Assembly (NCBI RefSeq): GCF_013140855.1 | Contig: NZ_JABBPG010000004.1 | Coordinates: forward strand, 62,001-126,000 | Origin: Pseudoalteromonas caenipelagi | GTDB taxonomy: Bacteria > Pseudomonadota > Gammaproteobacteria > Enterobacterales > Alteromonadaceae | DNA: 64,000 nucleotides | Direction of reading: 5' to 3' | Part shown: piece after piece, positions 27,647 to 37,844 of the stretch | How the letters are laid out: every line of letters begins with the position of its first letter | How positions within the stretch are numbered: the stretch's first letter is position 1 | The notes under the pieces: generated by a model | Seen by the model: only the letters and a program-made list of their open reading frames with translations | Database searches by the model: none | What the model was told of the DNA's origin: nothing | Position numbers and translations under genes: made by a program

Positions 27647-27756
27647 TCTTAATATGCACAAGATTGGTTTTATAAATTAATTGGTGGCGTTATAATCGCT
27701 AGAAATTCCGTCATCTTATCGTGATTGATCACGTCCAAATGAAGTGAGCAAGACTA

Positions 27757-28149
27757 ATGAAAAAACTTTCGGCAGCACTTTTATTGCTATCAACGGCCGC
27801 TATTGCGCAGCCTTATGACAACGCTTTAACTGAAGAAGCAATCCAAAAACGCCTCGCCCCTATTGGCGACGTGTATTTAGCTGGCGCAGACAACGCAGCC
27901 GAAGCGGCTCCAACTGGACCTCGCTCAGGTGAACAAGTATATCAAGCTGCATGTTTTGCATGTCACGGTACGGGCGCGCTAGGTGCACCAAAAAGCGCTG
28001 ACGATTGGGCTCCTCGCCTCGCTAAAGGTAAAGATGTATTGCTAGATCATGCAATTAATGGCTTCAATTCCATGCCGCCTCGTGGTACTTGTATGAACTG
28101 TTCTGATGACGAAATTGCCGCCGCAATTGACTTTATGACAGCTAAGTAA
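27757..28149 (+). CDS. Cytochrome c5 family protein
   Basis: A 130-aa periplasmic monohaem cytochrome. The signal peptide is MKKLSAALLLLSTAAIAQ, and the haem is attached at CFACH in YQAACFACHGTGALGAPK. The axial Met is in NSMPPRG, and CMNC just after it supplies the disulfide typical of cytochrome c5. It probably shuttles electrons to oxidases in parallel with cytochrome c4. Single gene with a strong terminator 8 bp past the stop. Confidence 0.92.
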   Translation: MKKLSAALLLLSTAAIAQPYDNALTEEAIQKRLAPIGDVYLAGADNAAEAAPTGPRSGEQVYQAACFACHGTGALGAPKSADDWAPRLAKGKDVLLDHAINGFNSMPPRGTCMNCSDDEIAAAIDFMTAK

Positions 28150-28156
28150 TTCTAGT

Positions 28157-28191
28157 AAACAGAAGGGAAAGTTTTATTCCCTTCTGTTTAT
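28157..28191 (+). terminator. Terminator after cytochrome c5 gene
   Basis: A perfect 13-bp stem AAACAGAAGGGAA / TTCCCTTCTGTTT with a 7-nt loop starts 8 bp past the stop codon. Confidence 0.88.
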
Positions 28192-28308
28192 TCCAGACTA
28201 TTAAAAAACCTCAACTGCAGCCTTTCACATTGCACTTGACCCTCGGCAATAAAAGTGAAAATATACGAATAATAATTGAGCAAATAATAATAACGATGGG
28301 TTGAATCA

Positions 28309-30882
28309 TTGGAAGATCCCGCTTCTTTGCTTCGTAAGCTTGAGCACAATAATAAAAGACTCAAGTTTTTACTTAAAAAGTATAAGCAGAACAATCACTT
28401 ACAGCACGCACTGATTCTACTTTCAGAGCGGGCAAGTACGGTTGCGGAGCTGACTTTGCTTTATCCAGCCATTCACGACATCTTGGTACAGTATCTTCCT
28501 AGCCGTAGCTTTTACGTTGTCTTACAAAACCAATATACACAAGCGCTAGAACTTTCTTACTTTGTTGACGAAAAAGATGGTATCGCAGTTCCTCTCAATG
28601 AAAAAAGCCATTTTTCTGAAGGCGTAACTGGTTATGTCTTTCGAACAGGTAAAACCGTTTATCTAACCAAAGAAACAATGCTCGAACAGACCAAAAAAGG
28701 GATTTTTAAAGCATTAGGTAGTCAGGCAGAACATTGGGTCGGTGTGCCTATATATCGTGATAATAAAATCATCGGTGTCATGGTGTCACAAAGCTACCAA
28801 GTCCAGCAAGGTTATAGCGAACAGCAAATCGAACTGCTGGAGGTGATGTCTCTTTACCTCGCTACAGCAATAGAACGAGTGAAAAAACGTGAGTTACTTG
28901 AGTCTGAAGTAAAAATACGTACACGCGCTTTAATGCAAAGTAATGAAGCACTCAATAAAGAAATTGAACATCGTAAAAGAGCATTAGAGCGCCAACAAAT
29001 ATTGTTTAAAATTTCTGAACTCGCTACTCAGTTCAATAATATTGACGATGTCTACAAGCAAGTTCATCACATCATACGCTCAATTACTTTTGCCGATAAT
29101 TTGTATATCGCCTTGTATGATAAGCATGCTGGTTGGTTAAGCTTTCCTTACAGCGTGGATGAAGTAACGCAATATAAACCTCGGCCCTTTGCTAAAGGTT
29201 ATAGTGAATTGGTGATACGCACCGAGCAAAGCCAATTGATAGATACAAACCGTGCCAAAGCACTTATTGCCGATGGCACAGTTGAACGTGCAAAAAGCTA
29301 CAACAAAATTCAATTAGCGACCAGTTGGATGGGGGCTCCGCTCAAAACAGCTAACGGCGTGATTGGGTTGATCGCATGCCAAGCCTATGACCACAAATAT
29401 GAGTTTGATTATGATGATGTAGAACTCATTTCATTTGTTTCCAATCAAATAGCATCGGTATTGCAAACCCATTTAGCTAATCAAGCACTAAAGACAAGTC
29501 ACCAAGAGCTCGAACACCGCGTAGCAGAAAAAACCAAAGCGCTGCAACAAACCAATTTGCACTTACAAATGCAAATTGAAGAACGTAAGAAAATTGAACA
29601 ACAACTGTATCATGACGCGCATCATGATCCTTTAACCAGCTTGCCAAACAGAAGCTTGTTCCTCACCCAATTAGAAAAGACACTACATAAATATCAACGA
29701 CACCCTGAGCACCATTTTGCGGTTTTGTTTATCGATTTAGATAAATTTAAAACAATAAATGATGAATTAGGCCATCAAGCCGGGGATCAGTTCTTAATTT
29801 GGGTCAGTAAAGCCTTCTCAGATTGCATACGAGATCATGATCTTTTAGCACGCTTGGCAGGTGATGAGTTCGTGATTTTGCTTGACCATTTGAGTGATAA
29901 ACAGCAAGCGGAAGATGTCGCTAAACGTATCATCCGTGTTATGCAGCAACCCTTCTGTATGAAGGGCACCTGCGTACAAAGTGGCGCAAGTATAGGCATA
30001 ACTTATAGCAACAAGCGCTACAACAATATTGATGAAATCATCCGCGATGCTGATGCGGCGATGTACTACGCCAAAAACGCTGGCCGAGGTCGCTATGAGT
30101 TTTATCACCCGTTGCTCACTGCAGGTACTGGCAGCAACAAACATATAGAACACCACCATTTAGGTGCTTTACCTACCCATTTCAGACGCACTGAAGTGAT
30201 ATCCATGGATAATAAGCCCAGTAATATCAGCCTATTAGATGCTTTTGGCGAACATCCGGTGTTAGGCAGTACCAGCTTTGATATACTCAAAAAATTTGCA
30301 GCAGAAAGAGCTGAGCAACTGGAAATTGAACTTCAACTAATACAGCAAGTTATTCAAATTGGTAATACACAATCTCAAGATCTACTTTTTTGCAGTTCAC
30401 TCAGCATACTTGACCATCAGGCATTTTTACCGCTTTGTCAGCTGCTAAAAAGTGCCAAACATCAACTATGTTTGTTATTTGATGAAAATGAATTACGTCA
30501 TGCATCAAGCCAGCAGCTGGAGAACTTAAAAAGCCTCAGTAACAAGGGAGAGTTAATTGGACTTAATGATTTTGCCAAAGATCGTTGCGACTTAGCCTTA
30601 TTAACCCAGTTTGATTTTAGATATGTGCTACTGAGCTCAACCTTTAGCAAGCGCGTATTACAACAGCAAAGTTATGACCTACAGTTACAAGGCATATTGG
30701 CGGTCACAAAACTCAAGCACACTCAAGTTATTGCTAAAGGACCCGCTATTTTGAATTTTAGAGGGTTGTTGGAAAGTCACGGTCTTAATTTGTTTTTTGG
30801 CAAACAACATACCATTGGCCATGAGCCCGAGCTTTCTTCACGAAAGCTACAGGGCATAAATCAAGAAACATTATCGTTTTAG
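28309..30882 (+). CDS. GAF-GAF-GGDEF protein with a degenerate EAL domain
   Basis: An 857-aa cytoplasmic signalling protein. Two GAF sensor domains (about 30-185 and 235-390) are joined by helical linkers ([35 protein letters not shown]). A GGDEF domain follows (about 437-600) with active-site signature A517-[12 protein letters not shown] and [12 protein letters not shown], so diguanylate cyclase activity is plausible. The C-terminal 200 residues align loosely with EAL ([15 protein letters not shown] for [18 protein letters not shown] for VIAEGVET) but lack the EAL and metal-binding residues, so this part is probably catalytically dead. The TTG start at 28309 is the only in-frame start in place; an upstream ATG hits a stop. 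The end overlaps rep by 12 bp on the opposite strand. Confidence 0.85.
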   Translation: MEDPASLLRKLEHNNKRLKFLLKKYKQNNHLQHALILLSERASTVAELTLLYPAIHDILVQYLPSRSFYVVLQNQYTQALELSYFVDEKDGIAVPLNEKSHFSEGVTGYVFRTGKTVYLTKETMLEQTKKGIFKALGSQAEHWVGVPIYRDNKIIGVMVSQSYQVQQGYSEQQIELLEVMSLYLATAIERVKKRELLESEVKIRTRALMQSNEALNKEIEHRKRALERQQILFKISELATQFNNIDDVYKQVHHIIRSITFADNLYIALYDKHAGWLSFPYSVDEVTQYKPRPFAKGYSELVIRTEQSQLIDTNRAKALIADGTVERAKSYNKIQLATSWMGAPLKTANGVIGLIACQAYDHKYEFDYDDVELISFVSNQIASVLQTHLANQALKTSHQELEHRVAEKTKALQQTNLHLQMQIEERKKIEQQLYHDAHHDPLTSLPNRSLFLTQLEKTLHKYQRHPEHHFAVLFIDLDKFKTINDELGHQAGDQFLIWVSKAFSDCIRDHDLLARLAGDEFVILLDHLSDKQQAEDVAKRIIRVMQQPFCMKGTCVQSGASIGITYSNKRYNNIDEIIRDADAAMYYAKNAGRGRYEFYHPLLTAGTGSNKHIEHHHLGALPTHFRRTEVISMDNKPSNISLLDAFGEHPVLGSTSFDILKKFAAERAEQLEIELQLIQQVIQIGNTQSQDLLFCSSLSILDHQAFLPLCQLLKSAKHQLCLLFDENELRHASSQQLENLKSLSNKGELIGLNDFAKDRCDLALLTQFDFRYVLLSSTFSKRVLQQQSYDLQLQGILAVTKLKHTQVIAKGPAILNFRGLLESHGLNLFFGKQHTIGHEPELSSRKLQGINQETLSF

Positions 30883-32886
30883 CATTGCTCGTAAGTTGGC
30901 TACCCTAGCTTGGCCTTTTTCCATTCGCTCCGATTGTGAAGCGATGGTTTTTTTCTGGCCTTCGTAACTTAGATCATCTTGAGGGAGTTCGTGCACAAAA
31001 CGGCTTATTTCAGGGGTTGCAACATCTCCAAACTGTCGACGATTTTTAGCGTGAGTTAAAGTCAGTGTTTGCTGCGCTCGGGTAATACCTACATAGGCTA
31101 GCCGTCGCTCTTCTTCAACGTTATCCTCGTCAATACTGGTTTGATGTGGCAAAAACCCTTCTTCCATACCCACCATAAATACATGTGGATACTCTAGGCC
31201 TTTAGAGGCATGTAATGTTAGTAATTGCACTGCGTCAGAATCATCTTCCTCTTCATTGCGCTCTAGCATGTCTCTGAGTGTTAATTTGCTCACTACTTCA
31301 GGCAGCGTCATAGCGGGGTTATCCGCATCTCCTGTGAGCATATCCGTGATCCAACGGTACAACTCAGAGACATTTTTCATACGCATCTCTGCTGCTTTTG
31401 CGCTTGGCGACGACTCATACAAATACGCTTCATAATGCGTCTCACGAACCATGTCTTTTACCGCCTCCAAAGTGTCACCACGTGAGGCCCTATCAGATAG
31501 TTCGACGACCCAACGAGCAAATCCCATCAATGCATTTAAACCACGACCCGCTAAGCGCTCAGCTAATTGTGGATCAAAACACGCTTCAAATAAGCTGATA
31601 TGTTTTTCATTGGCCAAACTACCCAGCTTCTCTAGTGTAACGGGGCCTATTTCGCGTCTTGGTGTATTTACAATACGCAAAAATGCATTGTCATCATCTT
31701 GGTTTACCAATAGCCGCAAATACGCCATGATATCTTTGATTTCACTACGGGAGAAAAATGACATACCACCACTGATTTTATAGGGAATACGGTTACTCAT
31801 CAGTGATTTTTCAAACACTCTAGCCTGGTGATTCCCGCGATACAAAATAGCGTAGTCGCGATAACTGGTGCGTTTCATAAATTTATGAGAAATGATCTCT
31901 GCCACCACACGCTCAGCTTCATGCTCTTCGTCACGAGTTGCGATCACGCGAATGGGATCACCGTTTTCCAGTTCACTAAATAGTTGCTTATCAAATTCGT
32001 GGGGATTGTTCGCGATGAGAATGTTCGCAGCTTTTAGAATGCGCCTACAGCTTCGATAATTTTGCTCTAGTTTGATTAGGCGTAATCCCGGAAAATCTTT
32101 AGACAATAGCACCAGGTTTTGCGGCTTGGCGCCACGCCATGAATAAATCGATTGGTCATCATCCCCTACCACGGTGAAACGCGCCCGCTCACCAACCAAT
32201 AATTTAACCAGCTGGTACTGGCTGGTATTGGTATCTTGATACTCATCCACCAGCAAATAGCGAAAACGCGCTTGCCAACGCTCTCTGACTTCTGTGCTTT
32301 GCGACAGCAGCAACGTGGGCACCATGATCAAGTCATCAAAATCAAAGGCATTATAAGCTCTAAGCTGCGTTTGGTAACGCGCATATAGTTGCGCAAATAA
32401 GGCTTTTTGTGGCTCTCTGGCTTGCGCGATGGCTTGCTGTGGTAAAATTAACTCATTCTTCCAGTTACCTATTTGCATCTTCAGCAGGTTAAGTAAGTCT
32501 TTGTCTTTTTCCAGCTCTTTTTCGGTTAACTCACTGAGTAACTGATTGGTATCTTGGTCATCTAGTAAGGAAAAGTTGGTTTTATATCCGAGCGTTTTGA
32601 GCTCTTTTTTAATAATTTCTAAGCCCAAAGTGTGAAACGTTGAGACCCACAAACCTTTTGACTCTTGCTTGCCCAATGTCTGTGATACACGCTCACGCAT
32701 TTCTTTCGCCGCTTTATTGGTAAAAGTAACGGCGGCAATATTCTTAGCTTGGTATTCACATTTTTGTATTAGATAAGCAATTTTATTAGTAATTACACGT
32801 GTTTTTCCCGAACCTGCTCCAGCGAGTACTAAACACGGACCACTTATATATTTAACTGCTTCGTCTTGTTTGGGGTTGAGTTTCAT
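30871..32886 (-). CDS. rep: ATP-dependent DNA helicase Rep
   Basis: Rep is a 3'-5' SF1 helicase that clears proteins from DNA ahead of the replication fork. The 671-aa protein has the Q motif LNPKQDEAV, Walker [10 protein letters not shown], motif [11 protein letters not shown], motif [17 protein letters not shown], motif IV EQNYRS and motif [14 protein letters not shown]. It starts [14 protein letters not shown], and its length is that of Rep, shorter than UvrD. Convergent with the GGDEF gene, with overlapping 3' ends. Confidence 0.96.
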   Translation of the reverse strand: MKLNPKQDEAVKYISGPCLVLAGAGSGKTRVITNKIAYLIQKCEYQAKNIAAVTFTNKAAKEMRERVSQTLGKQESKGLWVSTFHTLGLEIIKKELKTLGYKTNFSLLDDQDTNQLLSELTEKELEKDKDLLNLLKMQIGNWKNELILPQQAIAQAREPQKALFAQLYARYQTQLRAYNAFDFDDLIMVPTLLLSQSTEVRERWQARFRYLLVDEYQDTNTSQYQLVKLLVGERARFTVVGDDDQSIYSWRGAKPQNLVLLSKDFPGLRLIKLEQNYRSCRRILKAANILIANNPHEFDKQLFSELENGDPIRVIATRDEEHEAERVVAEIISHKFMKRTSYRDYAILYRGNHQARVFEKSLMSNRIPYKISGGMSFFSRSEIKDIMAYLRLLVNQDDDNAFLRIVNTPRREIGPVTLEKLGSLANEKHISLFEACFDPQLAERLAGRGLNALMGFARWVVELSDRASRGDTLEAVKDMVRETHYEAYLYESSPSAKAAEMRMKNVSELYRWITDMLTGDADNPAMTLPEVVSKLTLRDMLERNEEEDDSDAVQLLTLHASKGLEYPHVFMVGMEEGFLPHQTSIDEDNVEEERRLAYVGITRAQQTLTLTHAKNRRQFGDVATPEISRFVHELPQDDLSYEGQKKTIASQSERMEKGQARVANLRAMLKR

Positions 32887-33004
32887 TCATTGCGCCAGTT
32901 GAACTACCAAACCACTATTTTACCGCAAAGCACAGTGTGCGCCTAGGCGCTAGACAAAGCATTTGCTAATATGATGACAAGCACATTCAAATAAGGGATC
33001 TGAA

Positions 33005-33268
33005 ATGATTAACCCAGCAAAAATTGAAGAAATCGCCAAGCAAATCTCAAGCAATATGCCGCAAGGCGTGAAAAATTTAGCAGATACATTTGAAGCAAAG
33101 ACCAAGCAAGTGATTCAAAATAAACTGTCTGAAATGGACTTTGTAAGCCGTGAAGAGTTTGACATTCAGAGTAAAGTACTTATTCGAACACGTGAAAAGC
33201 TAACCGAATTAGAAGCAAAAATAGCTGCTCTAGAAGCTAAACTAGAGCAATCAGACGATACTGAGTAA
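33005..33268 (+). CDS. ubiK: Ubiquinone biosynthesis accessory factor UbiK
   Basis: An 87-aa protein (MINPAKIEEIAKQIS... SREEFDIQSKVLIRTREKL) that matches UbiK/YqiC. It is an amphipathic N-terminal helix followed by a C-terminal coiled coil (about 50-85). UbiK binds the UbiJ lipid-binding protein and is needed for aerobic ubiquinone synthesis in soluble Ubi complexes. It is a single gene, divergent from rep and convergent with carbonic anhydrase. Confidence 0.93.
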   Translation: MINPAKIEEIAKQISSNMPQGVKNLADTFEAKTKQVIQNKLSEMDFVSREEFDIQSKVLIRTREKLTELEAKIAALEAKLEQSDDTE

Positions 33269-33271
33269 GCT

Positions 33272-33928
33272 TTACGATAAGTAGCGTTCTGCCACTTGTT
33301 CAACTGCTTGAGTATATCCAGCATTGATATGCTCGGGCAGTGACATTTGAGTCTGCACTTCATGCAGCAAGCCATCTTCTAACCCATATACCCAACCGTG
33401 AATAGTCAGCTCCTGATTGCGCGCCCAAGCATCTTGAACCACATTGGTTAGGCAAACATTGCGCACCTGATCGATAACATTCAACTCACATAACGCCGCA
33501 CAACGTTTACGCTGCTCAATTGCCGTTAGTAATGCTTGATGCTTTTCTTTAACATCAGCCACATGGCGCAACCAGTTATCAATTAAACCAAATCGCGCTT
33601 CATCCAGTACAGCTTGTACACCACCGCACCCGTAGTGACCCACTACCATGATGTGCTCCACTTTAAGCACTTCTACAGCATACTGCATTACCGACAAACA
33701 GTTATGATCCGTATGCACGACCACATTTGCCACATTACGATGCACAAATAATTCACCAGGCATGAGATCTACGATCTCATTGGCAGGAACGCGAGAGTCA
33801 GAGCAACCTATCCACAAATAATCAGGGTTTTGTTGACCTGATAGCTTTTTAAAAAATTCAGGATCTCTTTGTTGGGTCCGCTTTGCCCATTGTTGATTAT
33901 TACTTAAAAGGTGATCTAGCGAGCACAT
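33272..33928 (-). CDS. can: Beta-class carbonic anhydrase
   Basis: A 218-aa zinc enzyme interconverting CO2 and bicarbonate. The ligands are Cys42, Asp44 (GCSDSRVP), His98 and Cys101 (VVGHYGCGG), the same residue numbers as in E. coli Can. The first residues MCSLDHLLSNNQQWAK are typical of the family. It ends 4 bp from ubiK on the opposite strand and lies 10 bp downstream of the methyltransferase gene, so it may be co-transcribed with it. Confidence 0.95.
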   Translation of the reverse strand: MCSLDHLLSNNQQWAKRTQQRDPEFFKKLSGQQNPDYLWIGCSDSRVPANEIVDLMPGELFVHRNVANVVVHTDHNCLSVMQYAVEVLKVEHIMVVGHYGCGGVQAVLDEARFGLIDNWLRHVADVKEKHQALLTAIEQRKRCAALCELNVIDQVRNVCLTNVVQDAWARNQELTIHGWVYGLEDGLLHEVQTQMSLPEHINAGYTQAVEQVAERYLS

Positions 33929-33938
33929 CTGTTTTCCT

Positions 33939-35117
33939 CTATTTGGCCTTCGCTTGGATCAGAATATTCCTCGGCGTTAGCTGTTTATCACAAAATTCCC
34001 TAAGCACAACATCATACCCAGATGCCTGTAAATATAAAGCCCTATCGAGGACCAACCAGATCTCAATTGCCCGTCTAAATGCATGACGTACCAGCTCTAT
34101 TCTATCCGTTACTTTCTTACGAGCCTGTCCTTGCAGTAAGTACATATCATAATTACATTTGGTAGGGAGCTCGATACCTTTTTGTTCGGCTGCCCACAAG
34201 CAAAAACGCTCAAAAGACGCAGAGAAAATCGCTTTATTTACGGAAGGTACACTGACATAGGTATTAACCCCCGTCACATCTCGACGTAAAGCATCAAACC
34301 CTAAACGCCAAGTCACTTCCTTTTGCCGTATCTGAGCAACCCGCCCGGGAGCTGTCACAGTCTCTTGTAATGCAAGCTTCATATCACTGTGAGTTAAAGC
34401 TAACTTACTGTGCTTCGCTGCATCACTCATTGCTTGATAGTTGTTATCCGTAAATAAATGATAGCAACACGGAGATAGACTTATTTTTTCGCAACCAGCT
34501 TGCACCGCTTGCACCATAAAAACCTGATGTAATCGACCACATGCGTGTAATGCGACCGCGTGCTGTTTCGCAGCAAAGTACTCGCAAGTGTCATCCTTGA
34601 GTACATCGGCACACCTAAAAGTCATTGCCAAGTCTTGTTGTTTTGCACTGCGTTGACCTTGCTCACAGAGTGTTTGCTGTAACTCGATACTATGCACATG
34701 TGGCGCGCCATTAAAGGCAAGAATCCGCCCTAAATGCCCTTTTCCTGCACACCATTCAAGTACTGGTAAATGTCGTTCGTCAACATGATTAACAAAATCT
34801 TGTAACTGTAGTAGTTTTCGTCCTTTAATACCGTTACTTAACCAAAACGGCAAAGGTTCGCTGTGGTGTTGTTGGTAGGGCAAGGCCAGTAAGCGGTTGA
34901 GTTCGCTAAGCTGTGGAATAAACTGGGTTAATGCTTGTTGCAACTGTGCTTGGTCATTATCCAATTGCGTCACCTGCTCGTCACTGAGTGACATCAGCCA
35001 TTCATTTAACTGACTGTCCCAAGGTAGTGCTCGCTTTTCAAAAGCGACTAACTGCCAAAAGGCTTTGGTTTCATAGAGTAAATTATCAAGATAGTTGAAT
35101 CTGGTCAGTAACTGCAT
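33939..35117 (-). CDS. SAM-dependent methyltransferase (Methyltransf_32-like)
   Basis: A 392-aa protein with a SAM-binding motif VLEWCAGKGHLGRILAF at about 140-156, HSIEL as the acidic strand end, VALHACGRLHQVF and a cysteine-rich KISLSPCCYHLF motif. The family acts in other organisms on RNA or small molecules; the substrate here is unknown. The N-terminal 130 residues are helical and poorly conserved. Neighbours give little clue: carbonic anhydrase downstream and an NMT1-like protein upstream. Confidence 0.82.
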   Translation of the reverse strand: MQLLTRFNYLDNLLYETKAFWQLVAFEKRALPWDSQLNEWLMSLSDEQVTQLDNDQAQLQQALTQFIPQLSELNRLLALPYQQHHSEPLPFWLSNGIKGRKLLQLQDFVNHVDERHLPVLEWCAGKGHLGRILAFNGAPHVHSIELQQTLCEQGQRSAKQQDLAMTFRCADVLKDDTCEYFAAKQHAVALHACGRLHQVFMVQAVQAGCEKISLSPCCYHLFTDNNYQAMSDAAKHSKLALTHSDMKLALQETVTAPGRVAQIRQKEVTWRLGFDALRRDVTGVNTYVSVPSVNKAIFSASFERFCLWAAEQKGIELPTKCNYDMYLLQGQARKKVTDRIELVRHAFRRAIEIWLVLDRALYLQASGYDVVLREFCDKQLTPRNILIQAKAK

Positions 35118-35150
35118 GGTTAAGGGTATACAACAAACAAAATCGAAACC

Positions 35151-36236
35151 TCATTCTACTCCTTTTTTATCCGCTTGTGTTGTATGCGCGATGCGATACT
35201 TCAAGTGGCGAGAAAAAATCAGATGAAGATATAAAGGAATACACAGAAAAGTTAAAATAGATGCAGCAACCAGCATCCATGACCATTGGTAAGGCGCTTT
35301 GATAGTTTGTGGATGGTAAACAAAGCTATCGAGCTGGTTTTGGTGTTTATCTTGATCGTAACCATAAAGCTGTGCTATCCAACGCCAACGTGTCTCAGAC
35401 ATGCTACCAATAGAAATTCCTGCTTGAGTAACAAATGGTCGTAACGTGTCAGCTTCGTATGCGAGCTGCTCTTTTGTCTTCTCAGGATTATATAGCGTTC
35501 TAATCACATCAATGCTTTCATGCATATTTAGCATCGCGTAACGCCACCCTTTAAGACTCGCTTGACGAAATTTTTCTACCAGCTGTGGCTTTTGCTCTAT
35601 GAGATTTTCAGTGGTAAATAAAATGTCTCCATATACGTTCACGCCATATTGTTTTGGACATATTTGCCTTGTCGCGATACCAGCTTGACGCATTTTGAAT
35701 GGCTCATTCGTAACATACACTTGCAAGGCATCAAATAATCCTTTTTTAAAATCGTCCATCGGATATAAGCCTGAATAAAGTGGCAATTTTCTAATATCCA
35801 CCCCTGCTTGCTTTAACATCACCATGAGCTCTGCATTTTCAGCTTTACCCAAATAACTGATGCGCTTTCCTATAAAGTCTCGTGGTTCATATATTTGTGA
35901 GTCTTCTTTGACCATCCAACAATAGGGTGAGGATTGAAAAATTGCCGCTAACGCAACTAGCGGCTTTCCTTGCATACGAGATTGTAAAAGCGCTGAGTGT
36001 GTAACCCCAAAGTGCGCTTGTCCCGCAAGAACTTTGAATTGAGTATCCGGGATGCTTGTATCTGCTGGCAAAATACTGACATTTAGGCCTGCTTGCTCGT
36101 AGAAGCCCTTTTCTTTAGCCATATAATAGCCCGCAAACTGAAATTGATGGGCCCATTTCAATTGCAGCACGACATTTTCTTGAGCACTGCCATAGCAGCT
36201 AATCAACAGTACCACGATGTACACCAAGCCGCGCAT
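35151..36236 (-). CDS. NMT1/THI5-like periplasmic domain with a C-terminal membrane helix
   Basis: A 361-aa protein. The signal peptide (MRGLVYIVVLLISCYGSAQ) leads into a periplasmic binding domain of the NMT1/THI5 class (NVVLQLKWAHQFQFAGYYMAKEKG; GVTHSALLQSRMQGKPLVALAAIFQ). Then comes one membrane helix (about 315-337, WMLVAASILTFLCIPLYLHL) and only about 25 cytoplasmic residues. Free substrate-binding proteins lack such a helix, while sensor kinases and GGDEF proteins with NMT1 domains continue into an output domain. No ABC permease or ATPase gene is next to it. It may be a truncated sensor or a membrane-tethered binding protein. Confidence 0.8.
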   Translation of the reverse strand: MRGLVYIVVLLISCYGSAQENVVLQLKWAHQFQFAGYYMAKEKGFYEQAGLNVSILPADTSIPDTQFKVLAGQAHFGVTHSALLQSRMQGKPLVALAAIFQSSPYCWMVKEDSQIYEPRDFIGKRISYLGKAENAELMVMLKQAGVDIRKLPLYSGLYPMDDFKKGLFDALQVYVTNEPFKMRQAGIATRQICPKQYGVNVYGDILFTTENLIEQKPQLVEKFRQASLKGWRYAMLNMHESIDVIRTLYNPEKTKEQLAYEADTLRPFVTQAGISIGSMSETRWRWIAQLYGYDQDKHQNQLDSFVYHPQTIKAPYQWSWMLVAASILTFLCIPLYLHLIFSRHLKYRIAHTTQADKKGVE

Positions 36237-36300
36237 ACTCTTCCTTGCCTTATAATGAGAGCCCAGTCATAACTATAGAAAAGCAGGCATTAAATGCAAA

Positions 36301-37842
36301 CTAACCTGCTTTTCTTTGCTGCGTTACAGGTTTTTGTAAATACTGGGCAAAACAAGGGTTATATGTTTCTTCAGTAAAGTTATAACCTAATTTAGATAAG
36401 TGGCTATCAAATAGATCATAGTCGTGACTTGGCACATCAAATGCGGCCAATACATTACCCTCAGCAGCACCATGATTACGATAATGAAACAAGGTAATGT
36501 TCCACTCACTACCGAGCGTATCTAGAAACCTTGCTAATGCCCCTGGATACTCAGGGAACTCAAAGCGAAATAACCGTTCTTGAATCGCAACAGGAGGCTT
36601 ACCACCAACCATGTAGCGCAAATGCAATTTTGCCAACTCATTATCTGAAAAATCTTCAAATACGTAACCATTCTTATATAGCTGACTTTTAAGTTCATCT
36701 AGCTCAATTTGCCCACCACGAAGACCCACGCCGACAAAAATTTGTGCCTCGCCGTCATCCGCATAGCGGTAATTAAACTCAGTAATAGCACGGCCACCAA
36801 GCGATTGGCAAAAGCGCTTAAAACTGCCTTTTTCTTCTTCAATTGTAACTCCGAACAAGGCTTCATTTTTTGCCCCAAGCGCTGTGCGCTCAGCGATATA
36901 ACGGAGCCTATCAAAATTAAGGTTGGCACCTGAAAGCACGGCTGCTACATGAAGGCCTGCTCGTTTCCCCTGCTGGCTCCATTTTTTTAAACCCGCCAGT
37001 GACAAAGCACCTGAAGGTTCTGCGATGGCGCGCGTTGCAACAAAAATATCTTGTACAGCGGCACAGATCTCGTCGCTGCTTACAGTAACCACCTGATCGC
37101 AAAATTTCTGTGCGAGTCGAAACGTTTCACTGCCAATAATTTTTACGGCAACGCCATCGGCAAAGCTACCTACTTGTGCCAGTTCAACAGGCTCACCAGC
37201 TTCCATTGCCGCTTTTAAACAGGCACTTTCTTGCGCTTCAACACCAATGATTTGAATATCAGGCCTAAGTGATTTGATATACACCGCCATACCCGCTAAT
37301 AAACCACCGCCACCAACGGGGATAAACACGGCATCCAAATCATGAAGTTGCTGCATTAGCTCGCGAGCCACTGTACCTTGCCCAATGATGACATCTTTAT
37401 CATCAAATGGCGGGACAAACACGGCACTATGTTGCTCCGCCAATTCAAATGCATGCGCCTTGGCAGCATCAAAGTTGTGACCATGCAGTACCACTTCACC
37501 ACCTAAATTACGCACTGAACTTACTTTTATTTCCGGCGTTGTTACTGGCATAACAATGATGGCTCGGTGCCCTAGATGAGCGGCGCTCAACGCAACACCT
37601 TGAGCATGATTACCCGCTGAGGCGGTGATCACTAAACTGCCTTTGGGCAACTGTCGCAACTTATTATAAGCCCCCCGTAATTTGAATGAATATACAGGTT
37701 GCTGGTCTTCGCGCTTAAGCCAAACATGTTGTCCTAGTCGCTCAGATAAGTCTTTCATTTCACTGACTTCGGTGACTTTGGCCAAAGGCGACATATCAGC
37801 TTGGATGATAGCTCGAAAATAATCTAACTCTTGCGATACCAT
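36301..37842 (-). CDS. ilvA: Biosynthetic threonine ammonia-lyase
   Basis: IlvA deaminates threonine to 2-oxobutanoate, the first committed step to isoleucine. The 513-aa protein has the PLP lysine Lys54 in YSFKLRGAYN, the Gly-rich PLP phosphate loop VGGGGLLAG and, from about 325, two ACT-like regulatory domains for isoleucine/valine (ALFGVTIEEEKGSFKRF; RLFRFEFPEYPGALARF). The full-length regulatory part marks it as the biosynthetic form. It is the last gene of ilvGMEDA, 2 bp after ilvD. Confidence 0.97.
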   Translation of the reverse strand: MVSQELDYFRAIIQADMSPLAKVTEVSEMKDLSERLGQHVWLKREDQQPVYSFKLRGAYNKLRQLPKGSLVITASAGNHAQGVALSAAHLGHRAIIVMPVTTPEIKVSSVRNLGGEVVLHGHNFDAAKAHAFELAEQHSAVFVPPFDDKDVIIGQGTVARELMQQLHDLDAVFIPVGGGGLLAGMAVYIKSLRPDIQIIGVEAQESACLKAAMEAGEPVELAQVGSFADGVAVKIIGSETFRLAQKFCDQVVTVSSDEICAAVQDIFVATRAIAEPSGALSLAGLKKWSQQGKRAGLHVAAVLSGANLNFDRLRYIAERTALGAKNEALFGVTIEEEKGSFKRFCQSLGGRAITEFNYRYADDGEAQIFVGVGLRGGQIELDELKSQLYKNGYVFEDFSDNELAKLHLRYMVGGKPPVAIQERLFRFEFPEYPGALARFLDTLGSEWNITLFHYRNHGAAEGNVLAAFDVPSHDYDLFDSHLSKLGYNFTEETYNPCFAQYLQKPVTQQRKAG

Positions 37843-37844
37843 AG

